A stretch of DNA of 32,210 nucleotides from Rickettsiales bacterium. GTDB taxonomy: Bacteria > Pseudomonadota > Alphaproteobacteria > Rickettsiales > Rickettsiaceae. The DNA is taken from assembly GCA_947454145.1 (NCBI GenBank), contig CANGIW010000009.1, positions 1 through 32,210 of the forward strand, written 5' to 3'. Under the pieces are notes generated by a model. The model made no database searches, had not been told where the DNA came from, and was given only the letters and a program-made list of their open reading frames with translations. The position numbers and the translations under genes are program-made. Positions within the stretch are counted from its first letter, which is position 1, and each line of letters starts with the position of its first letter. Positions 7,937 through 14,923 of this stretch are shown here, in pieces.

Positions 7937-8767
7937 TTACCATGATGCTTTAGGCGGAAGAGACATTAAGATAGCTTCTATGTTGCCACCAGTGAATAAA
8001 CCAAATTTAGTACCCCTATCATAAAGAAGGTTAAATTCTACATAACGTCCGCGCTTTAAAAGTTGGTCCTTTTTTTCTTCATCCGACCAAGGCATATGAA
8101 TTTTACTCTTTACTATTGAGCTATATGAAGATACAAAAGCGCAGCCAACTTGACGCACAAAATTAAAATCAGCATCAAAATTGTTAGAATTCAAATGATC
8201 AAAAAATATTCCACCTACACCTCGTGGTTCTTTTCTATGATGCAGATAAAAATATTCATCACAATATTTTGAATATTCTAAGTAAGAGTCTGCTTTGTAA
8301 TTAGTACATACTTTCTCCATAGAATCATGAAAATTTTGCTTATCGGTAATATCTAAATATGTAGGTGTCATATCTGCACCACCGCCAAACCAATCTTTTC
8401 CAGTCTGAATAAATCTTGTGTTGAAATGAGCCGAAGGAATATGTGGAGAGTTGGGATGAGCTACAACAGAAATACCTGTAGCATAAAATTTACCGCTCTC
8501 TTGAGTACCCTCTACTTGCTTTCTAGCTTCTTCGCTTAAATCTCCAAAGACTGTAGAGATATTAACACCTACTTTTTCGAACACATTAGAGCGCATTATT
8601 GCCATTTCGCCCCCCCCACAATCTTCACCACGAGACCAGCTTTTAATGTGAAATTTAGAGCAATCATTTGAAAATGACTTCTCTAAACTTTCAAATTCTT
8701 GAATTATTACATTACGTAAATTTTCAAACCAAGAAGTTATAAGAGTTTTGTTAATAGAATTAGACAT
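7937..8767 (-). CDS. hemF: Oxygen-dependent coproporphyrinogen III oxidase
   Basis: A 276-residue cytosolic enzyme that converts coproporphyrinogen III to protoporphyrinogen IX using O2, late in haem synthesis. Diagnostic blocks are GGGEMAIMRSNVFEKVGVN (51-69), PHIPSAHFNTRF (108-119), WFGGGADMTPTY (126-137), the FYLHHRKEPRGVGGIFFD block (173-190) and the C-terminal RGRYVEFNLLYDRGTKFGL plus TGGNIEAILMSLPP. Length is typical for a compact alphaproteobacterial HemF. It lies 10 bp after the bamE-like gene and 14 bp before the PNPOx-family gene. Haem made here would feed CtaA, encoded elsewhere in the window, and cytochrome oxidase. Confidence 0.96.
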   Translation of the reverse strand: MSNSINKTLITSWFENLRNVIIQEFESLEKSFSNDCSKFHIKSWSRGEDCGGGEMAIMRSNVFEKVGVNISTVFGDLSEEARKQVEGTQESGKFYATGISVVAHPNSPHIPSAHFNTRFIQTGKDWFGGGADMTPTYLDITDKQNFHDSMEKVCTNYKADSYLEYSKYCDEYFYLHHRKEPRGVGGIFFDHLNSNNFDADFNFVRQVGCAFVSSYSSIVKSKIHMPWSDEEKKDQLLKRGRYVEFNLLYDRGTKFGLFTGGNIEAILMSLPPKASW

Positions 8768-8777
8768 TGATAAAAAA

Positions 8778-9224
8778 TCATCTTAATTTTTCTCTATCAT
8801 TGAATCTAAAGAAATTCCCAAGATAAGTAAGCCATAAATTTTTTTGACTAGTAACATCTTTGGTAATTTCTTTTACAAAAGGAATTTGTTCATTAAAATC
8901 ACCATCTATAAGTTCTAATTTAGTTGCATCAATTTTATCTTTGTCTAAATAGACCTTGATAATTCTTTGTTTTAGAACTTTTGGAGTAGAAAAATTTCTT
9001 GATTGCGTAACTCTGTATATGTAATAAGAACTATTTTCATAACTTGGAGTAAAATTAGGCTCACCCAATATTTCATAAATTTGCTCTAGTGGAACTTTAT
9101 TTCTGTTATTAAAAAGATGCAGAGCTTGTTTAAATTCCTTGTCCTCAATATACACACCTATGCGAATTTCTTCGCCAAACGCTGCAAGCAAAACAAATAT
9201 TGCTATAATTTTTATTAATTTCAT
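8778..9224 (-). CDS. BamE/SmpA-like envelope protein
   Basis: A 148-residue exported protein with a short basic start and hydrophobic core (MKLIKIIAIFVLLAAFG). The mature part resembles alphaproteobacterial BamE. It has a short helix and VPLEQIYEILGEPNFTPSY (the usual 'xxVxxLLGxP' turn), a YYIYRV strand, QRIIKVYLDKD (matching 'R.I.VxFDxdG'), and near the C-terminus YLGNFFRFN, like the 'LLGNxGRF' ending of that group. BamE is a lipoprotein of the BAM complex that inserts outer-membrane proteins. Here the expected lipobox cysteine after the signal is missing, so it may be anchored by an uncleaved signal or be periplasmic. It is the first gene of the operon with hemF. The family call is from motif resemblance only. 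Confidence 0.5.
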   Translation of the reverse strand: MKLIKIIAIFVLLAAFGEEIRIGVYIEDKEFKQALHLFNNRNKVPLEQIYEILGEPNFTPSYENSSYYIYRVTQSRNFSTPKVLKQRIIKVYLDKDKIDATKLELIDGDFNEQIPFVKEITKDVTSQKNLWLTYLGNFFRFNDREKLR

Positions 9225-9246
9225 CGTTAATATTAAAAAATTTTAC

Positions 9247-9275
9247 TGGTCATTTCGTCTTACAAATTATATAAT
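9247..9275 (+). promoter_or_regulatory. Candidate rpmF promoter overlapping the divergent bamE promoter
   Basis: TGGTCA (9247-9252, 4 of 6 to the -35 consensus), a 17-bp spacer and a perfect TATAAT (9270-9275) would start transcription near 9282, about 60 nt before rpmF. The -10 shares bases with the -10 of the leftward promoter, so both polymerases could not bind at once. Confidence 0.4.
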
Positions 9276-9295
9276 ATATAGGTGTTAGTTAGCAA
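9266..9295 (-). promoter_or_regulatory. Candidate promoter of the bamE-hemF operon
   Basis: On the minus strand TTGCTA (9295-9290), an 18-bp spacer and a perfect TATAAT (9271-9266) predict a start near 9259 and a leader of about 35 nt before the ATG at 9224. Confidence 0.45.
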
Positions 9296-9341
9296 TAAAT
9301 ATCTACAAATCAAATTATTAAAATAATAGGAGTATAATTTA

Positions 9342-9542
9342 ATGGCAGTTCCAAAGAAAAGAACATCTAGTTCAAAACGTAATATGCGTCGTTCACATCA
9401 TGCTTTAGATGTAGTTAATTCTGTTGTTGATAAAGTATCTGGTGAACTTAGATTACCACATCGTGTTTGTTTGAAAACAGGTATGTATAGAGGTAAACAA
9501 ATTTTTACTCCAAAAGCGGATAAAGTTCAACAGCAAGACTAA
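9342..9542 (+). CDS. rpmF: 50S ribosomal protein L32
   Basis: A 66-residue basic ribosomal protein of the large subunit. The N-terminus [20 protein letters not shown] is diagnostic, and the C-terminal part [18 protein letters not shown] matches the alphaproteobacterial form without the four-cysteine zinc ribbon. A clear Shine-Dalgarno (aggag at 9329-9333) precedes the ATG. In many alphaproteobacteria rpmF is followed by plsX and fabH; here the next gene is pdhA, so that cluster is broken. Confidence 0.98.
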   Translation: MAVPKKRTSSSKRNMRRSHHALDVVNSVVDKVSGELRLPHRVCLKTGMYRGKQIFTPKADKVQQQD

Positions 9543-9577
9543 AGCTTTTTTAAGTGTATAAGCTCTTGAGATATTTT

Positions 9578-9604
9578 TTGGGTTTAGTTTTAAATTAAAC
9601 CCAA
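9578..9604 (+). terminator. Stem-loop after rpmF
   Basis: A perfect 9-bp stem (ttgggttta at 9578-9586, taaacccaa at 9596-9604) with a 9-nt loop lies 36 nt after the rpmF stop. It is preceded by a run of six T (9574-9579) and followed by ttatct rather than a clean U-tract. It may be a weak terminator or an attenuator between rpmF and pdhA. Confidence 0.4.
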
Positions 9605-9664
9605 TTATCTAAAACTAAAATCATATTTTATTGATAAGTAAATATAATCTATTAGGAGTTGTAT

Positions 9665-10639
9665 ATGACTGAGATAAAAATTACTAAAGATCAAGCCATA
9701 AATGCTTACAAAGAAATGCTGTTAATTCGTCGTTTTGAGGAAAGATGCGGCCAAGAATATAGCATGGGAAGTATAGGGGGATTTTGTCATTTATATATTG
9801 GACAAGAAGCTATAATTGCTGCAACTAATCTTGCTAAACAAAAAGGTGATAAAACTATCACCGCTTATCGTTGTCACGGTCATGCTCTTGCATCTGGTTT
9901 AACTCCTGTAGAGGTTATGGCTGAATTAATGGGAAAAAAATCTGGTAGTTCCAAAGGTAAGGGTGGCTCTATGCATATTTTTAATCCAAAGGGGGGTTAT
10001 TATGGTGGGCATGGTATTGTTGGTGCTCAAATTCCTTTAGGAACAGGTATAGCTTTTGCCGAGAAATATAAAAATACTGGTAATATTTGTTATAGTTTTA
10101 TGGGTGATGGAGCTGTGCATCAGGGCCAAGTGTATGAGGTGTTTAATATGGCTAGCTTATGGAATTTACCTGTTTTGTATATTATAGAAAACAATGGTTA
10201 TGCAATGGGAACTTCTGTAAATAGATCTACAACTAATACTGATTTATATAATAGAGGTAAATCATTTGGTATACAGGGCGCTATATGTGATGCTATGGAT
10301 ATCGAAAAAACTTACACAGCATTATTAAATGCTAGCGAATATGTTAGATGTGGAAAGGGTCCATTTTTACTAGAACTCAAAACTTATCGCTATAGAGGAC
10401 ATTCTGTTTCAGACCCAGCCAAATATCGCTCCAAAGATGAAGTAGAACAATATAAGAATCTTGATAGTATAGAACATTTATCGCAGTTAATAATAGAAAG
10501 AAAATATTTAGATGCAAATGAGTTGAATAAAATACAGGATGATATAAAAAACACTGTAGCTCAAGCATTGCAAATAGCAAAAGCCGATTCTGAGCCTAAT
10601 CATGAAGAATTATACACAGACGTATTTTCAGTAGCTTAA
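9665..10639 (+). CDS. pdhA: Pyruvate dehydrogenase E1 component, alpha subunit
   Basis: A 324-residue thiamine-diphosphate enzyme subunit that, with PdhB, decarboxylates pyruvate and feeds acetyl units to E2. The ThDP-binding motif begins at GDG (147-149) and ends at NN (176-177; IIENNGYAMGTS). Other family blocks are IRRFEERCGQEYSMGSIGGF, YRCHGHALASG, GKGGSMHIF and the C-terminal YRYRGHSVSDPAKYR loop that is phosphorylated in eukaryotic homologues. I start at ATG 9665 because the Shine-Dalgarno aggag (9654-9658) sits 6 nt upstream; a TTG at 9659 is in frame but too close to it. pdhB is usually adjacent, but here a leftward gene follows. Confidence 0.96.
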   Translation: MTEIKITKDQAINAYKEMLLIRRFEERCGQEYSMGSIGGFCHLYIGQEAIIAATNLAKQKGDKTITAYRCHGHALASGLTPVEVMAELMGKKSGSSKGKGGSMHIFNPKGGYYGGHGIVGAQIPLGTGIAFAEKYKNTGNICYSFMGDGAVHQGQVYEVFNMASLWNLPVLYIIENNGYAMGTSVNRSTTNTDLYNRGKSFGIQGAICDAMDIEKTYTALLNASEYVRCGKGPFLLELKTYRYRGHSVSDPAKYRSKDEVEQYKNLDSIEHLSQLIIERKYLDANELNKIQDDIKNTVAQALQIAKADSEPNHEELYTDVFSVA

Positions 10640-10758
10640 CCAAAAGCTACTAGGATGATTCAACTTTATAGTATCTTTTCTTTGAAGTTGTACAATGCCA
10701 ATATCATTGAAAAAATTCAGAAATAAAAAATATAGCTAACAATTTAATAACCAACGAG

Positions 10759-13737
10759 TTATTCAATATTTTTTACTGTGTAATTTGTACAATTAACTAG
10801 GTTGCTGTTGTTATCAATAGTACAATTTAATAAATCAGGTCCTGATATAATTTCTTTATCGTCTTTTATAATTTTTTTAAATAGGGGTAGTAAGGCTCCT
10901 TGAGAATTTTCTTTGTACGATAATAAATCATTAGCAGAAATCATTATATCATTTTCATCACAACTTAGTCTTAATATAGTTGTAGAGAAATCTTCCTGCC
11001 ATTTTCCTTTAGTTTCTTTAGATAAGTTTTTTACAAAAATATACTTAATACTATAGAAATCATAATTTTGACAAGTGTTGCTGTAGTATGCTAATTGAGC
11101 ATCAGATGTAAAAAGTAGAGTTGATTGACTATCATATATAATTCCTCCTATTAAACTTTGGTTAGCAGAATAATCATTCATCAATATTCTAGTGCCAGAA
11201 AGAAATGGCACTAATATTCCATAAACTAAGCCAAAATAATCATCAATTGGCATATTATGAATTGTTGAGTCCTTATAGGATAATACAAATTTACTTTTAA
11301 ACATATTAATAGCCACATTGATATTGTGCCAAGAAAAACCAGTTATTTTATCAGGAAGTATAAAAAATATTCGACTAATATGTGTATCAAAATCTGTATT
11401 CAACATGAATTTAGCAATTTTCCTTTCATCATAAATTTTGGAAACCTTAAAGAAATTTTCTAAAGATAATAGGCTAAAATCGGTATGAAGTTTGTCTAAA
11501 TTAGGTAGTTTGAGTTTAGTAATTTTATCCGAAATAATTATCTTTGATATATTTAGCTTTAGGCAAGAAGATTTAATACGCTCATTTTCTAATGAGCTAC
11601 TGACAAATAATATTTTAAGCCCAAGCATTTCTGTTGCTAAAAAGAAAATAACAGCTTGCGGAGAGTTATGAGTGATAATAGCAATAGTTTCTGATGGCTG
11701 CACTTTCTCGATCAGATGCATTTGTATTTTTTTAATTTGTCTTTGAATATTAGAATATCTATAAGACTTATGATGATCTTGTAAAATTATATGATTACTA
11801 CCAAAATTTGAATCTACTAATGAGAAAAAACTTTTTAAATTAGTATTTTCATACTCCTGTATTTTTGTTAAAGTAAATGTATCATACATTATATCGGATA
11901 AAATCTTGCTTAATACTTTTTTATCTGAGTCATAAGTAAAATCTTGTAAGTTTACAGCGGGAAATATTCTTACAGTAACTTTTGGAAAAAACTGAGCTTT
12001 ATAAATATTTGAAACCCTAAAAAAAGTTTTTTCTGTTCCAGTGATAATGATGGGTAGAATTTTAGCTCCAGTTTTTGCAGCCATTAAAGCAGCTCCATTA
12101 TATATCTTCATTAATCCACCATTTCTACTAACTCTTCCTTCTGGAAAAATACATATTTTATGTTTTTCAGACAGTAGTTTAATTAAGTGTTTGATACCTA
12201 TGGATTTAAAAGGATCAATAGGTATGGCTTTGAATACCTTTAAAACAGGCTGCATCCACCATGCTTCATAAATTCCAGTATATATAGCGAATATTATATT
12301 TTCTGATAAATAGGTAGAAATTATAGCTGGTTCTAAATAAGAAAGATGGTTACATACTATGACCATTCTACCTTTTTCTTTTTTAAAATTGTCTATTCCT
12401 ATTATTTCAACTTTATAAAAGAAATTACAAAAATAACGGAATATTTTTTTAAAGAAACTTTTTTTAAGAAAGCCTCTTGGATAATTTAAACGAACTATTG
12501 CAAAAGCTACTGGTATATTTGATATACAGGTTATCAATATAATTTGAGCAGCATTGAATTCTAACCAATATAAAGCTATTACAAATGACAGCGAGAATAA
12601 AATAAAAATAGCATTATATATATTACATGCAGCTACAATTCTTGATCTATATTCTGGTGGACTAAAATACTGCAATAATGTGTATAAAGGAAGTACGTAA
12701 GCTCCTGCAAAAGCTGCCATTATAAAAAGATCTACACAAATTCTGATATTATTATAAACCTTTAGAAATTCACTTAAATTTTGAAGTTCAGTTAATGTAG
12801 AGTAATAGCTATTAGAGCAAAGATAGTAAAAATCAAAGCCAAATAATGTTATGTATAACAATATATTGATATTATGTTGTACGCTTCTTTTTGACGCGTA
12901 TAGTTTATTATAGATTAAAGATCCGCAAGATATTCCAACGGCAAATATAACAAAACAAAAGCTTGCTACAAATTCTGTAGCATGTAAAACATTTTTGCAT
13001 AATTCTGGCAATTGACCCAGAAATATTGCGCCTTCTGCCCAAAACCAAGATATCCCCAAAATATTGTAGAATACATTTTTTTTACTGTAAGAGTATTTCA
13101 GTAGCTGAATGTTGCTTCTAATAAAATTTAAGTCTATCTTAATATCTTTTTGTCTATTTTTACCATCTGGTATATATGTGCTTGTTATATAACCAATAAT
13201 AGCAAAAGCTGCTAAAGTTATCATAACACATAAAGGATATATGGTATACATACTTCCTACTATTGTACCAAAAACTATGGTTAAAAAGGTGCTTGCTTCT
13301 ATATATGCATTTGCTGGCACTAATTCTGCTTTAGTTAAATGCTCGGGCAATAAGCTAAATTTAACTGGGCCAAAAAATGCTGAATGCACACCCATAAGAG
13401 CTATGCAAGAAAGTAGTAAATAGGGAGAATTTAGTTTATAACTAATAATAGCAATTGCTATTATTACTAATTCCGATATTTTTACTAGGCGAATAATTTT
13501 TGCTTTGTCATATTTATCAGCCAACTGGCCAACAAATGCACCCAAAATAATAAATGGAAAAATAAACAGCGCATTAGCAACATTTATCAATATTCCAGAA
13601 TTAGAGCTTACATCCCATGCTGCGTAAGTAACTAGTACAATAAAAGCATTTTTCAACACGCAGTCGTTAAAGGTGCCACACAACTGAGTTAGGAAAAGAG
13701 GAAAAAACGCAGGACTAAAAAATATATTTTTTTGCAT
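10759..13737 (-). CDS. LplT-like MFS / PlsC acyltransferase / degenerate acyl-ligase fusion
   Basis: A 992-residue three-domain inner-membrane protein. Residues 1 to about 415 form a roughly 12-helix MFS domain like the lysophospholipid flippase LplT (TQLCGTFNDCVLKNAF start, VGQLADKYDKAK loop). Residues about 440-600 are a PlsC acyltransferase with NHLSYLE (463-469) and FPEGRVSRNGG (531-541). Residues about 640-992 correspond to the AMP-binding domain of Aas but are decayed: the TSGSxGxPKG loop is replaced by ILPDKITGF (793-801), the YGxTE motif reads SCDEND (925-930), and the C-terminal subdomain is missing. Intact family members are about 1140 residues. The expected role is uptake and reacylation of lysophospholipid; the acyl-activating step is probably lost. 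The catalytic Asp of HX4D is Glu here. The gene is divergent from the acidic-protein gene. Confidence 0.85.
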   Translation of the reverse strand: MQKNIFFSPAFFPLFLTQLCGTFNDCVLKNAFIVLVTYAAWDVSSNSGILINVANALFIFPFIILGAFVGQLADKYDKAKIIRLVKISELVIIAIAIISYKLNSPYLLLSCIALMGVHSAFFGPVKFSLLPEHLTKAELVPANAYIEASTFLTIVFGTIVGSMYTIYPLCVMITLAAFAIIGYITSTYIPDGKNRQKDIKIDLNFIRSNIQLLKYSYSKKNVFYNILGISWFWAEGAIFLGQLPELCKNVLHATEFVASFCFVIFAVGISCGSLIYNKLYASKRSVQHNINILLYITLFGFDFYYLCSNSYYSTLTELQNLSEFLKVYNNIRICVDLFIMAAFAGAYVLPLYTLLQYFSPPEYRSRIVAACNIYNAIFILFSLSFVIALYWLEFNAAQIILITCISNIPVAFAIVRLNYPRGFLKKSFFKKIFRYFCNFFYKVEIIGIDNFKKEKGRMVIVCNHLSYLEPAIISTYLSENIIFAIYTGIYEAWWMQPVLKVFKAIPIDPFKSIGIKHLIKLLSEKHKICIFPEGRVSRNGGLMKIYNGAALMAAKTGAKILPIIITGTEKTFFRVSNIYKAQFFPKVTVRIFPAVNLQDFTYDSDKKVLSKILSDIMYDTFTLTKIQEYENTNLKSFFSLVDSNFGSNHIILQDHHKSYRYSNIQRQIKKIQMHLIEKVQPSETIAIITHNSPQAVIFFLATEMLGLKILFVSSSLENERIKSSCLKLNISKIIISDKITKLKLPNLDKLHTDFSLLSLENFFKVSKIYDERKIAKFMLNTDFDTHISRIFFILPDKITGFSWHNINVAINMFKSKFVLSYKDSTIHNMPIDDYFGLVYGILVPFLSGTRILMNDYSANQSLIGGIIYDSQSTLLFTSDAQLAYYSNTCQNYDFYSIKYIFVKNLSKETKGKWQEDFSTTILRLSCDENDIMISANDLLSYKENSQGALLPLFKKIIKDDKEIISGPDLLNCTIDNNSNLVNCTNYTVKNIE

Positions 13738-13780
13738 AATGTTTTTAATTACAACTTAACGAAGAATTATTTTATGAATC

Positions 13781-13800
13781 GTAACATATTTAAATGTTAC
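13781..13800. promoter_or_regulatory. 20-bp inverted repeat upstream of the MFS-PlsC gene
   Basis: gtaacat (13781-13787) and atgttac (13794-13800) are perfect inverted arms around atttaa. It lies 44 bp upstream of the leftward start codon at 13737 in a 238-bp divergent intergenic region. The size and symmetry suit a dimeric regulator. A TAAAAT (minus strand, 13774-13769) next to it could be a -10 box, but no good -35 partner is visible. Confidence 0.4.
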
Positions 13801-13909
13801 TATCCAGTGAATTATGTGTTTTTTAATTATTGCAATCGACTAGAATCATGGTTGTTATCTTTTGATCGATGCAAAAAGCACCTGACTCTAGTATTAAATA
13901 AAAGAAAGA

Positions 13910-13937
13910 TTGACATTTTTTCTTTAATATTTAAAAT
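13910..13937 (+). promoter_or_regulatory. Sigma70-type promoter for the acidic-protein gene
   Basis: A perfect -35 TTGACA (13910-13915), a 16-bp spacer and TAAAAT (13932-13937, 5 of 6) predict a start near 13944 and a leader of about 32 nt. It shows that this orphan-looking gene is likely expressed. Confidence 0.6.
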
Positions 13938-13975
13938 ATCATTTAGTTGTTAATAAATTATTAAGCGTCATTTTT

Positions 13976-14533
13976 ATGTCATCACAAACTAAAAAAGAGG
14001 AAACATATTCATCAGAAGTAGAATCTTCAGATTCATTATACAATCAATCAGTGCAATATCAGGTAACATCATGTGAAGAAGAAGAAGGAGAAGAAGGAGA
14101 AGAAGAGCAAGAAGAAGGAGAAGGAGAATACGAAGACGACGAAGAATACGAATACGAAGAAGAAGGATGTCCAAGGTTTGAAAAAGTGCGTGAAGTAGTA
14201 GAATCGTTAAATCAATACTTGCTTGGAAAACGTTTGAAGCATCAATTTGATGATAATAATGAGAGCTCAAACAAACGTCAAAAGTTGTACGATAATTTTA
14301 AAGATCCAGATGATGACAAAGATATAAAAGAGATTTTTCCCGATTATGAAACAAATCAAAAAGAAGCTAATAAGGAAGAAGCAACAAATACTAAACAGCT
14401 TAATACGAAGAATTTCTGCGATTTGTTCGAAAAATGTTTTTCTGACTGGATGGACTATCTTGATTATAATAAGGAAGAAGAAAATACCCAGGTTGAGCTT
14501 TTTGGCCTACAAAAATATAGTGAAGAAGAATAG
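13976..14533 (+). CDS. Acidic low-complexity protein, candidate secreted effector
   Basis: A 185-residue protein of no family I recognise. Residues 1-32 are Ser/Gln-rich, 33-63 are almost all Glu with Gly, Tyr and Asp, and the rest is charged and largely helical. A bipartite nuclear-localisation-like arrangement is present: Lys85-Arg86, a 13-residue gap, then KRQK (100-103). The end is again acidic (YSEEE). There is no signal peptide or membrane segment. Such composition is rare in housekeeping bacterial proteins and resembles eukaryotic nuclear acidic proteins and some secreted effectors. The segment LLGKRL...KRQKLYDN (82-107) resembles a segment of the ankyrin-like protein encoded next door. 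A near-consensus promoter precedes it. Existence as a gene is well supported; effector function is inference. Confidence 0.75.
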   Translation: MSSQTKKEETYSSEVESSDSLYNQSVQYQVTSCEEEEGEEGEEEQEEGEGEYEDDEEYEYEEEGCPRFEKVREVVESLNQYLLGKRLKHQFDDNNESSNKRQKLYDNFKDPDDDKDIKEIFPDYETNQKEANKEEATNTKQLNTKNFCDLFEKCFSDWMDYLDYNKEEENTQVELFGLQKYSEEE

Positions 14534-14567
14534 AACTGAATAAAGCCTCATAACTTGCCTTTAGTTT

Positions 14568-14612
14568 TTTATTATACCATCAGGGATAACTGCTATCTGG
14601 TGGTATAATAAA
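14568..14612 (+). terminator. Long stem-loop after the acidic-protein gene
   Basis: The arms 14568-14582 (tttattataccatca) and 14598-14612 (tggtggtataataaa) pair over 15 bp with one G-U. The loop can fold further (gata 14585-14588 with tatc 14594-14597). It begins 34 nt after the stop codon, so termination is plausible, but there is no U-tract after it. It ends within a few bases of the start of the duplicated carbonic anhydrase fragment and could mark a recombination edge. Confidence 0.45.
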
Positions 14613-14617
14613 TAAGC

Positions 14618-14788
14618 TTAAGATAAGGCTAAAAATACATTAGTTTTTTATCTAGTTAATATATAGAGCTATCCTACAAGTCGAAATAGCAGCAATGTAT
14701 ATCCAAATCGCCTCTATTTACAGCATCTTTTACAAAAGGAAAGGTCAATAAATTTAATAAAGAATTTAATATAGACATCTGCATACAC
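14618..14788 (-). pseudogene. Decayed duplicate of the carbonic anhydrase 3' end
   Basis: This stretch aligns without interruption to 16558-16729, the last 56 codons and stop of the intact beta-carbonic anhydrase gene. My hand count gives 28 mismatches and one 1-base gap over about 171 bp, roughly 83% identity. In the reading frame of the enzyme it still spells recognisable residues (MSILNSL, TFPFVKDAVN, CYFDL) and ends at the equivalent TAA. However it has in-frame stops (TAG after YFDL and a TAA a few codons later) and a frameshift where a run of seven T has become six. No start or zinc site is present. It is a remnant, in the same orientation as the intact gene. Confidence 0.9.
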
Positions 14789-14923
14789 TGAGGCTAATAA
14801 TATTTCAGGCATAAAAAAATCAACCCTAGATTAAAAATTATATTTTATAATAACACAATATAGTTTATTGTTAAAATTATATTGCTTTGTTATTTTAGTT
14901 GCTAATTTATAAATCTTTGTTAT

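Larger units (their letters stand above)
14534..14923. other. Intergenic region between the two effector-like genes
   Basis: From left to right it holds a long stem-loop (14568-14612), the decayed carbonic anhydrase 3' fragment (14618-14788, minus strand) and about 135 bp of very AT-rich sequence upstream of the ankyrin-like gene. The last part contains a weak promoter-like pair, TTGTTA (14868-14873) and TATTTT (14891-14896) with a 17-bp spacer. No intact gene is visible. Confidence 0.6.

Noticed and set aside
13732-13953. 73-residue plus-strand frame upstream of the acidic-protein gene
   Set aside because: It overlaps the start of the MFS-PlsC gene, spans the operator-like palindrome and the promoter at 13910-13937, has no Shine-Dalgarno and has a composition typical of random AT-rich DNA.
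13989-14270. 93-residue Leu-rich minus-strand frame
   Set aside because: It is the antisense reading of the GAA-rich repeat of the acidic-protein gene; the apparent hydrophobic protein is an artefact of that repeat.
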